Assembly (NCBI GenBank): GCA_031310005.1
Contig: CM062379.1
Location: 3,410,001 to 3,474,000 of the forward strand
Reading direction: 5' to 3'
Length of the DNA stretch: 64,000 bases
Source of the DNA: Dactylellina haptotyla
Lineage: Eukaryota > Ascomycota > Orbiliomycetes > Orbiliales > Orbiliaceae
Position numbers and translations under genes: made by a program. The first letter of the stretch is position 1. Each line of letters begins with the position of its first letter. This document shows positions 10,642 to 22,508 of the stretch, in pieces. The notes below the pieces were generated by a model. That model ran no database searches, was not told the origin of the DNA, and saw nothing but the letters and a program-made list of their open reading frames with translations.

Positions 10642-12524
10642 ATGGCCGCCGACAATCTCATAGGGCGGAAGAGGAGCTTCTGGGATAGCATTCCCTTCAA
10701 GTCAATTCAACCCTACGGCAAAGGTTTCCTGAACAAAAGAGTTCGCCTCAACGCAGGCTCGACAATAACAGTACCCCTCGCTGTTGTTGTTGCTTTCCCC
10801 GTCTTCATTCTCATCGTCATCATTCTCCTCGCCGCATTGCACTCGGATAATCCGGGTGGTTCGAATATACCCTTCGTGAACAGAGAGCCTGGAATCTTGT
10901 GAGTTCTTTCCCCTTTGCTTAACCGACTAACCCGCAACGCCAACGCCAGTACCGCCAACGCGTCTGAGCTTGTAGGGGTCGCCCTATAAGGTAGAACGAG
11001 CTAGTGAAACTGACTCAATTGCCGTGCTTCCCCTCTTAGGAGAATCAACGAAACGTACGATAGACCCTTCGTTACAGGCTGCCTGGAACCAGCTACCGAA
11101 CTCCCCAGGGCAAATGCCGCATTCGTCGTCCTCGCGAGAAACAAGGAGCTGGATGGAGTCGTCCAATCCATGAAATCGATAGAGCGCCACTTCAACCATT
11201 GGTTCAACTACCCCTACGTCTTCCTGAACGATGGAGAATTCAACGAGACCTTCAAGGCGACGGTGAAGAAGTATGCGAGCTCAAGTGTGGAGTTCGGTCA
11301 GATTGACAAGAGTATGTGGGGATTTCCCGACTGGGTGAACCATGAGGATGCAAAGGAAGCCATCGCGAAGCAAGGAGACAGAGTTATCATGTACGGCGGA
11401 ATGGAGAGTTACCATCATATGTGTCGATTTTACTCTGGGTAAGCTTTTTTTAAACCATGTGGAGAAAGAGGCATAGTCGAGCGTTCGAACTTTAAATGGC
11501 TAATATGGAAATCGCCCATAGATTCTTCTTCAACCATCCTCTCCTCGACAAGTACAAGTGGTACTGGCGTTTGGAGCCTGATATCAAGTACTTTTGCGAT
11601 ATCACCTAGTAAGCTCGGGTACCTAACGTGGCACGCGATACCAAGCAAATTCTGACAATGGCATCTAGTGATCCCTTCGTCCATATGGAACGGCACAATA
11701 AGACCTACGGCTTCACCATTGCTGTCAAAGAATTGAAGGAAACCGTCCCCAATCTCTTCAGATATGCATCCGCCTACAAACGACTAAACAATCTCCCATC
11801 GACCGGCCTCTGGGACATGTTCGCGGAAAGACCTGAACCTCCAGTAGAGGAGAAGAGCGACCTTCCTGAAGATATTCGTAAAGCCCAGGTTAAGGGCAAG
11901 CAGCCCGACATCGATCCAGAGAACATGGAGGGCGAGAAATACAAGTAAGCAGATGCACACTATCCAAGAGACACTGAATGGCGAACTAATATCTGCGATT
12001 TTAGCATGTGCCACTTCTGGAGTAATTTCGAAATCGCTAGGCTTGATTTCTTCAGGAGCAAGCCCTACGAAGATTTCTTCAAAATGATGGACAAATCAGG
12101 CGGTTTCTGGACAGAAAGAGTAAGCCTTTATCATCCAAATCCTTTCGCGGATACTCAATAACTAACGCTATGACAGTGGGGAGATGCACCCATCCACTCG
12201 CTAGCTGCTGGAGCTCTGTTGGACACCAAGGATATCCACTACTTCCGCGACATCGGTTACAGGCATACCACGATCCAACACTGCCCTGCTAATGCCCCCG
12301 GCAAGCAATTAAAACGCGAACCGTTCTACCACCCGGAAGATCTGGCCCGAAATAAGAAGATCGCCAAATCGGATGATCAGTACTGGCAAAGCTACGATTC
12401 GCCCAAGCACAACGGCGTCGGATGCCGCTGTCGATGCGATACCGATGTCGAAGAAGTAGAAGGAAAGCCCGGTAGCTGCACACCCGAGTGGGTCAAAGTT
12501 GCTGGTGGTTGGTTACAAGACTGA
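10642..12524 (+). CDS. GT15 family alpha-1,2-mannosyltransferase (Kre2/Ktr type)
   Basis: Golgi type II membrane enzyme that transfers mannose from GDP-mannose to N- and O-linked glycans. Six exons: 10642-10898, 11040-11438, 11522-11608, 11669-11944, 12005-12119 and 12177-12524, giving 493 residues. A short cytosolic tail precedes one transmembrane anchor at about residues 42-67. The catalytic domain shows family landmarks: AAFVVLARNKELDGVVQSM, HHMCRFYSGFFFNHPLL, YWRLEPDIKYFCDI, YGFTIAVKELKETVPNL and YNMCHFWSNFEIARLDFFRS. It ends in GVGCRCRC, a Cys-rich tail seen in some Ktr4-like members. Every intron keeps frame; exon 3 is only 87 nt. I cannot separate Ktr4-like from Kre2-like from sequence alone. 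The long CT-rich leader suggests a strong or regulated promoter. Confidence 0.93.
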
Positions 12525-13832
12525 TCTTGCTTTCCTTCTTTTCCTCTTCCCCATCCTCCTACGAATTACCTCAAATCCCGACCTTACTAATGACAGTTAA
12601 ATTACATTATTTTTAATGCTGTAGCATGATATATAATTTCCATTTTTCTCAGGCATCTGGAGTTTCTATTCCTTTTCAGTCATCTATCGTCTATCATCTA
12701 TCATCATACTGGTATTGTCGTGTTTTTCACACGAGAGAGAGAGCAATGCGCATGCATGCTGGCATTTTCGCTTTTCCTTTCACATTCCATCGCTTGTGCC
12801 TTACATTTACATCTTCTTTATCTACTATACAACCACTATTGGTTTCTATTGTACATATATACATCTTTATTGGCTCTTTTTTCGTCGAAAAACCACCATC
12901 ACCACGATCATATTCCTCCTCTCCCTTCTCTATGTTTCATATAACCCCCCGAACGAACGACTATGTGTACCGATAGGTTTGGCTTTTCAGAATTTTCTTT
13001 TCTTTTTTCTTTTGGGAGAGATATCCGGGCTGTTGTGCTTTTTCTTCTTTCTATGTTTCTTCCTCGCTTTTTTTGCGAACTTGCGATCGGTAGACTGCTG
13101 AAATAAGCGCATTATTAATGATCACTCTTGAATTATCTGCAAATGAGTAACTATGATGTAATCGTGGTATTTTGGCAACGGATGTTTAGTATTGGTACCT
13201 TTTTTTTTAGAACTCGCTACAACGTGCATGTGTGGGAAGTTTCAAGTCTTATGTATATAATCCTTGGGTACATGTACATCGCAACCACCAATACGAGTAC
13301 GAGACTAGACGGCGCTGCCACCACCACCCCACCAACTAGGCGCCACTTGCAAGGTTGCTTAAGTCTGCAATCCCTCGAGATTTGGCTTTCGCGATTCGAC
13401 GAAAGTGGTAAATGATGATTGATTTTGATTCACATTTCCAACGTCGACAACACACCAAGTTCAACAAAGTTACACATACTTCTCACGACCGACGCATCAC
13501 ACTTAGAACATATATTTTTTGGAGCGTTGCGATATTTGCTTGGGTACATACACACCCCATAAGCTCTCGATTTTTCTTTACAGGGCGTAGGAGTATCAGT
13601 CCCAATAAACTAGTCTCATAGATTAGTCGAAGAAATTACACGAGTCCAATACCATCGATTCAAGTGTATATATCTCAACCGTCATTAATATTTTTGGTTT
13701 TTGTTACTACCCAAGAGAACAAAAAAAAAGGACATTGCATCTCATAAATAATACATGAAATAAAATAAATAAATAAAAAAAGATCCACCCGCGAATAATT
13801 GGTCCCACAAAAGCTTAATAAACATTAAAAGC
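12525..13832. other. Intergenic between convergent genes
   Basis: Downstream regions of the convergent mannosyltransferase and membrane-protein genes. T-rich tracts at 12620-13080 and A-rich sequence at 13690-13800, including an AAAT-type repeat near 13758-13780, fit 3' UTRs and polyadenylation zones. Short open frames of 60-130 codons are Phe/Tyr/Ser-rich artefacts of the T-rich sequence. Confidence 0.55.
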
Positions 13833-14950
13833 CTACTTCGAACTCTCAGGATTCCTCTCTTCTTCTCGCGCAAGCTTCTCCGGGAATGCGGACGAAATCG
13901 TCATATCCGTCCCTGGCGGCTGCACGTTGATAATCGGCGACACGACATCTCCTTCCTCTGTCTTCGGGAAGTCTTTGTATCCATCCTCCGGACTAATCGG
14001 GCTCCTCATCGTCGGCAGTTCGCCGTACTCCGGAGTCGAAAGCTCGTATACCGGCGCCATCGGCGGGCGTTGCACACCATCTTCGCCTGTATCAGGATAC
14101 GACCCGCCGAGTTCCGCTGGTGGGACCGGGAACGATGCGTACGATGGGTTCCGGCGCCGACTAAACGGCCAGAAAGCCCGTTTCTTTTCCTGGTCTTCTT
14201 CTGGTGCGCTATGGTCCGGTGCTGCTGGTGGGGTTCGCGGGCGGCGCGCGACGAAGAACCAGCGGACCAATAAGGCAGCGGCGGCGATGACTCCAATTGT
14301 GACACCAACGGCAATACCTGCTATTGCGCCTTTGGAGAGACCGTCCGAAGAGGAGTCCGGTGAGTTTGTGTCAGTCGGGGCGCTGCTCTCTGTGCCCGTT
14401 GTCTGAGGATTGCCGTTGGTGGGCGTTCCGGAACTCGTGCTGCTCGGCGCCAAAGAAGTGCTGAGGGGTCGGCGGCTGGTCGAGAGGGAGGTAGGTGGGT
14501 TGGGGTCACAACCGTCGACAGAAAAGGAGCGGATGCGGGCTCCGATTGAGAGGCACTGGTTTACCCGGAGTTCGGTTGGGTCGTTAGAGCAGAAGTCATC
14601 GCTGTAGATTGTTACTGTATAATTTTTATACGGAGTTAGTGTACCGTTTCAACTTAAAAATCTGTGTATACAAGAGTATATGCAATATAATTTCTGGGAA
14701 ATCACTTACTGGTACATCCAAAGGCGAGAGAGGCGATATTGACAGAGTTGACATTTGTCAGGTTGATGGTTGAACAGCCACCTTCGGCCTTCGGGTCGCC
14801 AATTATGCGACTGCCTCTCCTCACTGTGCAATTGAAGTCGCTCCAACCGGCGAGCGAGCTGTCGGGATCATTTTGGGCGGCGACAATGCTGACCTGGAGA
14901 ACGAGGAGAAACACAAGCAGCAGCCGGCGCAGAACGCTTTCGGATCCCAT
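13833..14950 (-). CDS. Secreted-type single-pass membrane protein, Cys-containing ectodomain
   Basis: Unrecognised family. Exons are 14710-14950 and 13833-14614, giving 340 residues. The N-terminus is a clear signal peptide (LLLVFLLVLQVSIVAA, cleavage near residue 25). The ectodomain of about 90 residues has six or more cysteines, in FNCTVRR, GGCSTINL, FGCTITIYSDDFCS, NQCL and DGCD, and is followed by a Ser/Thr/Pro-rich stalk (about 118-170) suited to O-mannosylation. One transmembrane segment lies at about 177-202 (GAIAGIAVGVTIGVIAAAAL), then RRPR and a 135-residue cytosolic tail rich in Pro and Glu with YELSTPEYGELP. The layout resembles fungal wall-stress sensors (Mid2/Wsc type), but no WSC domain is present, so a sensor role is only an inference. 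The join across the intron keeps frame and gives CTITIYSDDFC. Confidence 0.8.
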
Positions 14951-17900
14951 GTCGACGGGTATTAACAGTATTTCTCGACCGCTTTAAAATTGCATTCGTC
15001 GAAGAAATTTCGAATTTTTGGACCAAACGAAGCTATTTTTAACGGCAAAAGGCAATCGGTCTGGATTTTTTCGAGTTCGGCAGGTCGTTATTTCAGTTTC
15101 TTCAGTGTCGAGTGCTTCTTCGCAGTTTTCCCCACATCTCACGTCCAAAGTGGAACCGGTCCTGCCAATTTAATATCCCAATCGAAAAAAACCGTGAAAC
15201 CCAACACGCTGAGAAAGAACGGAAAGGAAGAATAGGAGGAAGTAAGCTCTATCCAAGTCGTAAACTCTGGATGACTATTTCTTATATATAGAGTCCTCCC
15301 AATTCTGCTATAGCGTGATAGAGGGCTAAGTGAGGAGAAGCACAAAAAAAACCCTTTCCGAGTCAAAATACTCGGGCTAGTAGGGGAAATAAACAAGCGG
15401 GACCCTTGAAATATGAGTAACCCGTGCTACTTAAAGAAGTTTTCACGACTCGCGAGTGGGAGAAAGAGGGTAAGCACGGAGCGCCCATCAGTGTCGCAAC
15501 GGCAGCACACCCTGCAAGCCAAATGCAAGTGGACGGCCGGGCACCTTGGTCGGTTCACTTGGCTGGGTTAGCCTATCTGCACCTACCTTATCTGCGCTGC
15601 ACATTCTGAATACAGGTTTGGAAAGCGAACGAAAATAATACCTGTACCTGGACCACGGTGCTTGTAGTCTTTTTTCGCTGTTCAGTTTTAAATTCAGCCG
15701 CAGAGAACAGGCATCGATTGGTCAATTGGCCAATTGGCCGGTCGGTCATGGGTGAGCACGAATATCCTTTGAGTAATCGAGAAATCATGGTGCAAGGTTT
15801 CCAATTTTCCACTCTCCTGTTCCATCCTTCCTCCCACAGGTTACAGGACCGCGGTGTCGATGAGGGCGATTCCCATGGCGGACTTCCGGCGAATTTAGTT
15901 GGTCGTACAAGGGCGCTCCTTGCTGCCTGACGCTATTTGGAAAAATTACAATTGGCAGTTTTCGCATTCATGATCATGGGTTTGAGGATGTCTGAACTCT
16001 AGACGCCGTGATCTACTATACATAAAAATACGATGCGATATTTAGTGATGTTTTGTAGATCCCGGGCGTCGTCGTGGACTCTTGGTTTTATTCCAAGTAA
16101 ATCCAAGAACTCTTAATTAATCCAGAACGGAAAATTTTCATGCTCATCTCGCAATAACAATATTCTGCATCTGTGGGGGGCGCATACGTATGGATAGGTT
16201 TGTTTTTTTTGTTTTCACTTTGAGACCTGCCCACGAGAGGAAGAGACTTGCACATGCGAGCAAGGTAGGCGGGAAACGGCACTGCATGCTTCGCGGAGTG
16301 CGAGGTGCTCTTGATTCATGGCCCCCAACTTGCTACTTCAGTTGGTTTGTTGCGCGGCTTTTGAAACACGGACCGTGAAGACCGCAGAGCCGCAATTTTT
16401 GCTCATTATTTTCAGGTTGGACGAGTGGTGCGCCTTTGTCTCCAGTCCAATTACAAAAGATGAAAATAAGTTTCCGTGCGACGTAAGATCTATATGTGAC
16501 TATTAAATTTGTCAATTGACTTGTGAACTCCTCTGAGGCTACCTATTTTAAATTCTTAGCTTCGATTGCACTGAAAAAAAATTATTAATAGGTACGGTTT
16601 GTTTCGATGGGCCGCGTTGGGGATTTTCGTTTCGACCATTTTAGTTTGTTTGGAAGCATAATTCAGAAATTTATAGCCTGCACAATGAATGCGGGAGGCA
16701 ATTCCAGAAATTCCCGGCTGTCAATCTAAACATGGACATGTGAGTAGACGGTTGGAAAAAATATATGTATTTTTGCGTGCATAGATCCGTTTGTGGTATC
16801 GTCCATGTGGAGCAAGAGGGGTCTGTGCAGCTGCGCTGTACGATCCGGATAAATATCGTATTTCGCAATTCAAACCAGCCAAGTTCCCTGGTTTTTCCCT
16901 TGTGGATGGGATGGTTTCGCGCTGCAGCTTACTCGAAGTTATTAATTAAGCTTTCCTTCGAACTACTGTTCACGTTTTAGATCCGCTGAAAACGTATCAA
17001 GCGAGTACGAAGCCGCGAAGTGCGGGGTTTCGCAATTTCGGGAAATGATATTTACGTGATCTCGGCGCAAATATTTAATTCTTCGAATCTTCACAAGGGC
17101 TTTTGGGTGTGAACATGATCAACTGCGAAAGTGTCAGTGGATGGGAGTGTATAAATCTTTTTTGGGAGGATTGTATTTGTATTCCGGAAATTCTGTACAT
17201 GTGGAGACTTATCACCGTACAGTCGGTTCCTTCATGTCCATGTATACTATGTTTGCCATATGATAAATTTGGCCGATGTTACATTATATATAGTCCTGTG
17301 CAGCTAGTTTACCATGTTTAGAATAATAACGTTTCGTAGATCCCAGTATCGATCGTTCCAAAGATATGGCGGTCGGAGACAGCAAGCCAGGTACTTTGTC
17401 TCCATAGAAGCGCCCATCTTCCTAAGGAATCGAGTAGTTGGATAAGTATAGGCCGAGGCAGGTAGCCGGCCTGGAAACCGTACGGACGGGAGGCCGGGCG
17501 AGGAATGGGAACGAACGAAGGAACAAACGCACTCAGTCGGTCGGTCGGCCACCCATGCAGGCGAGAGGCCGTGACCGCGCGAGATCTTCGCATCACGGCG
17601 TCCGTCGGTTGGCTGCGACTCCGTTCATTCCTTCTACAGTGGGGTGATAAACTCGAGTGCCGGACTCTAATCCGGGTCTGCATTTGGAAATAGAACTTGT
17701 CCAATCCGATGTGACGCATTTGCGTATGGGCGGATATCTATCTCTCGTCGGAAGTTTACTATCATCGACCCATGAACTCAGCCTGCCCCACCACCACCAC
17801 CACCACCACCCCTACTTCCCTCTACTCAACCCCTCCCTTGATCAGTCAGTAGCATTATCGTCAACCCCGCGCCCTCGTAGAACAACCAACAGCAGTTAGC

Positions 17901-18700
17901 GGCCCCAACTGGCACTTGTCTATAGCTCGTCCTCGTTATTGACGCCAAGGAGCGAACGAGGCTAGCTTTAATACACTAACTTGAGATCTCGACTCGCTCC
18001 AGCTGCAGCCTCCTCGAAAGGTGCTTCTATCCGCGCAACTAGCTGCCCCAAGCCAAAGGTATGGAACTTCTGCTTTTGCTCTTGCACAAACCGCGAAATT
18101 CCTGTCCTCTGCCGGTCCTGGTCCATTCCGCTTCACGCTGAATGCTCTCAACCTCGCTCCCCGTCGAGGCCTCTTTGCTGGCTCGCTGGGGGATGCGTTG
18201 CTGTGCTTGCTAGCTATAACTGGATCCTCATCTGCATCGAGCAACGGGATCCTTTTGTAGCAGCACGCCCTTGAAACAGACCTCACCCAGAAGACCACCA
18301 CCACCACCATTACATCTATCTCCCCGTCTGCTTCTTCTTAAACAAAGCACTTCTCCTGACTCTGAACTCGAGTGAGACCGCGCTCGACCGTTTCCCGTAA
18401 ATCCAGACAGGTAGCCTCTTTCTTTTGGTGCTGTCGCTGTCGTCAGCTCGGTCATTGGCGGGGTATCGGCTTGATACCTTTGCCGACGCTTGAATCGCCC
18501 CCCAGCTGCTCGAACCATCGCAGAGGCATTCACCCTTCGAGCCCACCTTTCATCATAAAGACAAGAAACACACAGTGATATTAAACTTGACATATCTTTC
18601 GCCCTTCCTATTTACATATCTTCGTAAGCTTCTTGCGTGTCCTTTCTCTCCAGCACTTTCCAGCAGCTTTTCGCCCTGTGTTATGTAACAGAAGGCAAGG
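14951..18700. other. 3.75 kb intergenic region without recognised gene
   Basis: Lies between divergent genes. Open frames are all short (under about 135 codons), overlap on both strands and show no motifs. A 14-bp perfect palindrome with CCAAT/ATTGG elements lies at 15723-15736. A CCA trinucleotide repeat lies at 17788-17810. The last 800 bases are CT/CA-rich, with several possible splice signals, and probably form the leader of the 864-residue gene. No transposon ends or tRNA were seen. Confidence 0.5.
17788..17810. repeat. CCA trinucleotide microsatellite
   Basis: Seven to eight copies of CCA lie in the upstream region of the gene starting at 18701. Confidence 0.8.
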
Positions 18701-21295
18701 ATGACTCGGAACAAGGCTCCAGAACTGACACCCCGCCAGCAACTACATAGGATCCCGCACCACGAAGTCCTGAACTCTGATCAGGACTTCACCCGATACA
18801 ACCACATGTCCCGTAAAACTCGCAAGATGATATCGCACCCGGACGACAGTGACGACGGTCTTCTAGGGGAAAGCACTTACGAGATCCTTTCTGACCTCTC
18901 CATCCCAAGTCACTCTGACGATGATGATGACTTGTCGTCCCTTGCCTCCCTAGCTGAAGACACCGCGGACGAAGATGAGGACGAGGAAGGTGAAGAATTC
19001 ACCTTTCCCAATCCGAACTCTGAACCGCCAAAGGATACTGTCCAGAATCTTGAACGCTCTGCGTATGCCGAATCCGTCCCCGATGTTCCTGACACGTTCG
19101 AGTCGGCCGGTATTCCCTCGTATAACGGTCTGGACCAACACGAGCACCTCGACACACCTAGTTCCATCAGTGAAGTCTCCATCAGCGATGTTACCATCCA
19201 GTTTAACGACGAAAATGTGCCCTTGGGCGAAGACACTTCTTTATCCTACGACCTAGAGGAATTTACTGGAGCCGAATTCGATACACTCTGTGCCGCTATT
19301 GGTACCCCCGAGGATCTTACCAATCTACACTCAGTTCTCCGATGTTCCCTAGAAGTGGAGCCACTAAGCGTCAAAGATACATTCAGGGTCATCTACATAG
19401 GAGACGAGTCAGCTAAGGATGAGATCTTTAGAAAGCTCGGAGCCGCTCTAGTCGTGCACTCAACATCGTGCGAGAGCTTAGAAGACTCCAAGTCCTCTGC
19501 TCGCTTCAATGTTGTCCCTGTCACATCCTTTGGCAGCTCTTCTGCGACACCAGATGTTGAGCTTGTTGAGTCGTTCGGTCTGGAGATGGCTGTTGACACA
19601 TGCGCATTCGCATACCCGTCAAATGAAGCCGCCGACGAGATCTCCCTTGTCATCAAACCTAGAACCCTGGTTCGCTCTCTCAAGACAAACAATGGCTACA
19701 AGTTAGATAAAATGTTGGCCCCGGGTTGGAGGCTGCCAAATCTTGCCATCTTCTACTGTGAGGACGACGATGACGCCCGAAAGCGAAGCACTCGATCTTG
19801 GACTCGCAGCTTTCTTACCCGCCACGGCGTCCCATTCCTTGCTATCTCAGACAAGAAGCTGTATAAATCCTCAGAGGATTTCCAGATTGATCATCGCGCT
19901 CTCCACATGGCCGTTGAAACCCGCAAGATTGAAGAAAATAACCTTAGAATTAGAGAGGTGTTCAAAGAATTGCCAGTGGATATTCACAATTTCATCAACT
20001 TGGACGTTCAGCAACTGAGCCGAAACTTGGCAATCATTGTTAAGCAACAGGACGAGGATGAGAGTCGCACCGTCGAAAACACCGATACCCCCTGGAGTAA
20101 ACTCGTCCGTGTATTCAACGAAATGTTGGATGGGGGATCAGACCAAACCTTCAATGTCTTCATGGTCATTATCAGTGGCATTTTGCTCAGCTTTTTGTGT
20201 CTTGGCATCTCAATATTCCTCACATCGTTTGTGAAACCACCAGCCATAATCGCCAATCCTACCACCTCTGTTTCGATGATCCAAACCTCGATCACAACGA
20301 AGACGCAAATACAGACACCCCTGGGTATTGCTACTGCAAAGTCCAGTGTCAAACTATCGTCGACGAAGCAGACGCCCCTCGCGTCGTCATCGTCCGTTTC
20401 CGTAGTGACTAAGGCTAAACCAACCAGCTCCCCTCAATCCAAAGCGGCTTCCTCGAGTGTCATGACTACCGGTGTCACCTCGCTCAGCGTTACTGATATT
20501 CCATCACTACCAGCCAACGAGTCGGGCGAATTTACAATGTACACTATTAGCGAAGGCCATATCGTCCTTCGATCACCGGCCAAGTTCGCTGCTTTAAGGA
20601 AACCACCAACATTGATTGTTCACGTTAAGAGAAGGAATTATACCGTTCCGGTCGAGGTCAACAAGCTCTTCCGTGGGGTATATGCCATCAAAATGGATTC
20701 TAATGAAGCCTGGGGCGTATTGAACATCACGCTCAGAACAGAGAACAAGCCAATTATCAAGCAAGCGTTCGTCTTGGATCTTGGAAACCCTTGGTTGAGC
20801 ACTTCAGCGTGGAAGAGATCTGTTCTCGCCACCTCCTCGGATCTTCGAAAGGCGGTCAACAAGGCATCGTCAAAGGCAAACGTCTACGCCCAAAAGATCC
20901 AAGCGAGCGGCAAAAAGACAGTCAAGAATGCCAAACGGGACGTGAAGCAACTACAGAAGGAAGCCGTGAAGCTACAAAATGAATTGACTAAACAATCCAA
21001 GGTGGCAAAGAAAACCGTCGAGTCTCAGCTCAAACTCCTCCGAAATGGATTCGACGAGTTGAAGATTGAACAATACCTCAGCGGGAAATCCCTTAAGGAA
21101 TACAGCGAGAAATTCGATAAACAGATCCAGAAGGCCCGTTTGAACGCGAATAGGCTCTGGAACAAGGGCTCCGAGGCTGCAAAGAAGTCGAACAAAAAGC
21201 GACGAGTGAGCTTTTGCAAGAAGGCAAAGTCTTGTGGAGCCAAGTGCAAGAATGGGAAGAAGGGAAAGAACGGGAAGTGCAAGATGAGCAGGTAG
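18701..21295 (+). CDS. Large single-pass membrane protein of unknown family (864 aa)
   Basis: A single uninterrupted exon with 864 residues, not recognised. From the N-terminus: a basic/polar start (1-45), a very acidic segment with DDDDD and EDEDEEGEE (about 50-100), and a predicted alpha/beta region (about 190-450). That region contains FRVIYIGDESAKDEIFRKLG, RLPNLAIFYCEDDDDAR and HGVPFLAISDKKLY. One transmembrane helix follows at about 485-510 (FMVIISGILLSFLCLGISIF). Beyond it come a Ser/Thr-rich linker (515-605), a beta-rich segment (about 610-700, EFTMYTISEGHIVLRSP), a Lys-rich heptad region (705-830) and a basic tail with four cysteines. The strand-helix-strand order at 225-390 could be a degenerate nucleotide-binding fold, but no P-loop is seen. 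The long frame with codon-like composition makes it a real gene. Function is unknown; a nuclear-envelope or ER location is a guess from the topology. Confidence 0.88.
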   Translation: MTRNKAPELTPRQQLHRIPHHEVLNSDQDFTRYNHMSRKTRKMISHPDDSDDGLLGESTYEILSDLSIPSHSDDDDDLSSLASLAEDTADEDEDEEGEEFTFPNPNSEPPKDTVQNLERSAYAESVPDVPDTFESAGIPSYNGLDQHEHLDTPSSISEVSISDVTIQFNDENVPLGEDTSLSYDLEEFTGAEFDTLCAAIGTPEDLTNLHSVLRCSLEVEPLSVKDTFRVIYIGDESAKDEIFRKLGAALVVHSTSCESLEDSKSSARFNVVPVTSFGSSSATPDVELVESFGLEMAVDTCAFAYPSNEAADEISLVIKPRTLVRSLKTNNGYKLDKMLAPGWRLPNLAIFYCEDDDDARKRSTRSWTRSFLTRHGVPFLAISDKKLYKSSEDFQIDHRALHMAVETRKIEENNLRIREVFKELPVDIHNFINLDVQQLSRNLAIIVKQQDEDESRTVENTDTPWSKLVRVFNEMLDGGSDQTFNVFMVIISGILLSFLCLGISIFLTSFVKPPAIIANPTTSVSMIQTSITTKTQIQTPLGIATAKSSVKLSSTKQTPLASSSSVSVVTKAKPTSSPQSKAASSSVMTTGVTSLSVTDIPSLPANESGEFTMYTISEGHIVLRSPAKFAALRKPPTLIVHVKRRNYTVPVEVNKLFRGVYAIKMDSNEAWGVLNITLRTENKPIIKQAFVLDLGNPWLSTSAWKRSVLATSSDLRKAVNKASSKANVYAQKIQASGKKTVKNAKRDVKQLQKEAVKLQNELTKQSKVAKKTVESQLKLLRNGFDELKIEQYLSGKSLKEYSEKFDKQIQKARLNANRLWNKGSEAAKKSNKKRRVSFCKKAKSCGAKCKNGKKGKNGKCKMSR

Positions 21296-22508
21296 GACTG
21301 GTTTCTTGCAAAATTCCGTTGATCGGTTTGACATTTTCCCTTCCCGACCCGTTTCTTCCATTATAGACTGCATCCCCTAGCCTTGCTTTTTTTTTAAAAA
21401 AAAAACCTCGTATCGTGCCTCCCTGACTTTTACAACGCGAGATACTGATGGTGATAAGCGGAGCTGAGCTGTTGAACAATCCCCACTTTTCCACCGCTAT
21501 ATTTTTATTATTATTATTGCTATATGTTTTGATTTGTCTGTTTATTAGGAGAAACATCATTTTCAGATTGCGGGGTGCTTTTATGGGAATCTAGGGAGGG
21601 GTGGAACTAGGCATGGAGCTGGACAGGATGGGGATATGAAATTGCAACAACGGCGTCAGCTAAGGAAGGGAGGGCGGTCAACCATATTTTTTTTATGCTT
21701 TTGGATATTGTTTACTATGCAGTCTGTCTATGGGAGAACTGGTCGGTTTCTTTTTTTTCTGGAGTTTATACACAACGTTTGTAATGGATATCACTACTAT
21801 TTTTTATATCCCCTAACGATTTTGACCGTAAACTTCTGCTGGCTGTAAAAGAATCGCGGTCAATGCATTTGATTCATGCGGGATGCAGATGGACAGACAC
21901 TTCTGATCAAAAGAGTGCCCATCACGACCTGAGGTTCACACACATGGCCGCACCCTCTGCTCAAGCATCCACGAAAACTTCCTCCGCATAGATCCTGATT
22001 TCGTGATCCTTGTGAGCGTAGTCATACTGCTACGTAGCTACAGATCCTGCTGGGCGGCGCGGTTGCGTGCTCAGAAGGCACGAAGGGGCAAATGTGTTGC
22101 GGGTGTGGTGTGGGGTTGTTTGTTTTGCGGTGAGGGGAGCTGGTTGGAGCGAGCACCCCTCCTGCAACAACACCACGTCTGTTATCTTTCCGCATTCTCT
22201 CACGACACAGCAGCTCCTTCTCGCCCGAAACATCTTCATCCAAACGCACCCGCCGATACCTCATCCCATCTCCATTCCTTGACGCTGCAGACCAGCCCCT
22301 TCCAATCTATCAGGTGCGTTTCGCCATTGTCTTCCCGTATACGCTCCCGCAATGCTGGGGAAGCTACCCCTGTTGCTCCCTAAGTTGAAGCAGAAAAAAA
22401 TTAAAAAATTAAAAAATTCTGCATAAGCTGTACCACCATCAAGCTAACGCTATCAACGCCTGTTGCTAGAATCTCCCCACCCTTTTACTTCCGTAGATAA
22501 ATTCCACA
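21296..22508. other. Intergenic: 3' region of the membrane-protein gene and YRB1 promoter/leader
   Basis: T- and A-rich near 21380-21560, including a TTATTATTATTATT stretch, which fits a 3' UTR. The part before 22509 contains AAAAATTAAAAAATT and a CTAAC-CTAG pair near 22445-22470, so a leader intron of YRB1 is possible. No gene was recognised. Confidence 0.5.
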
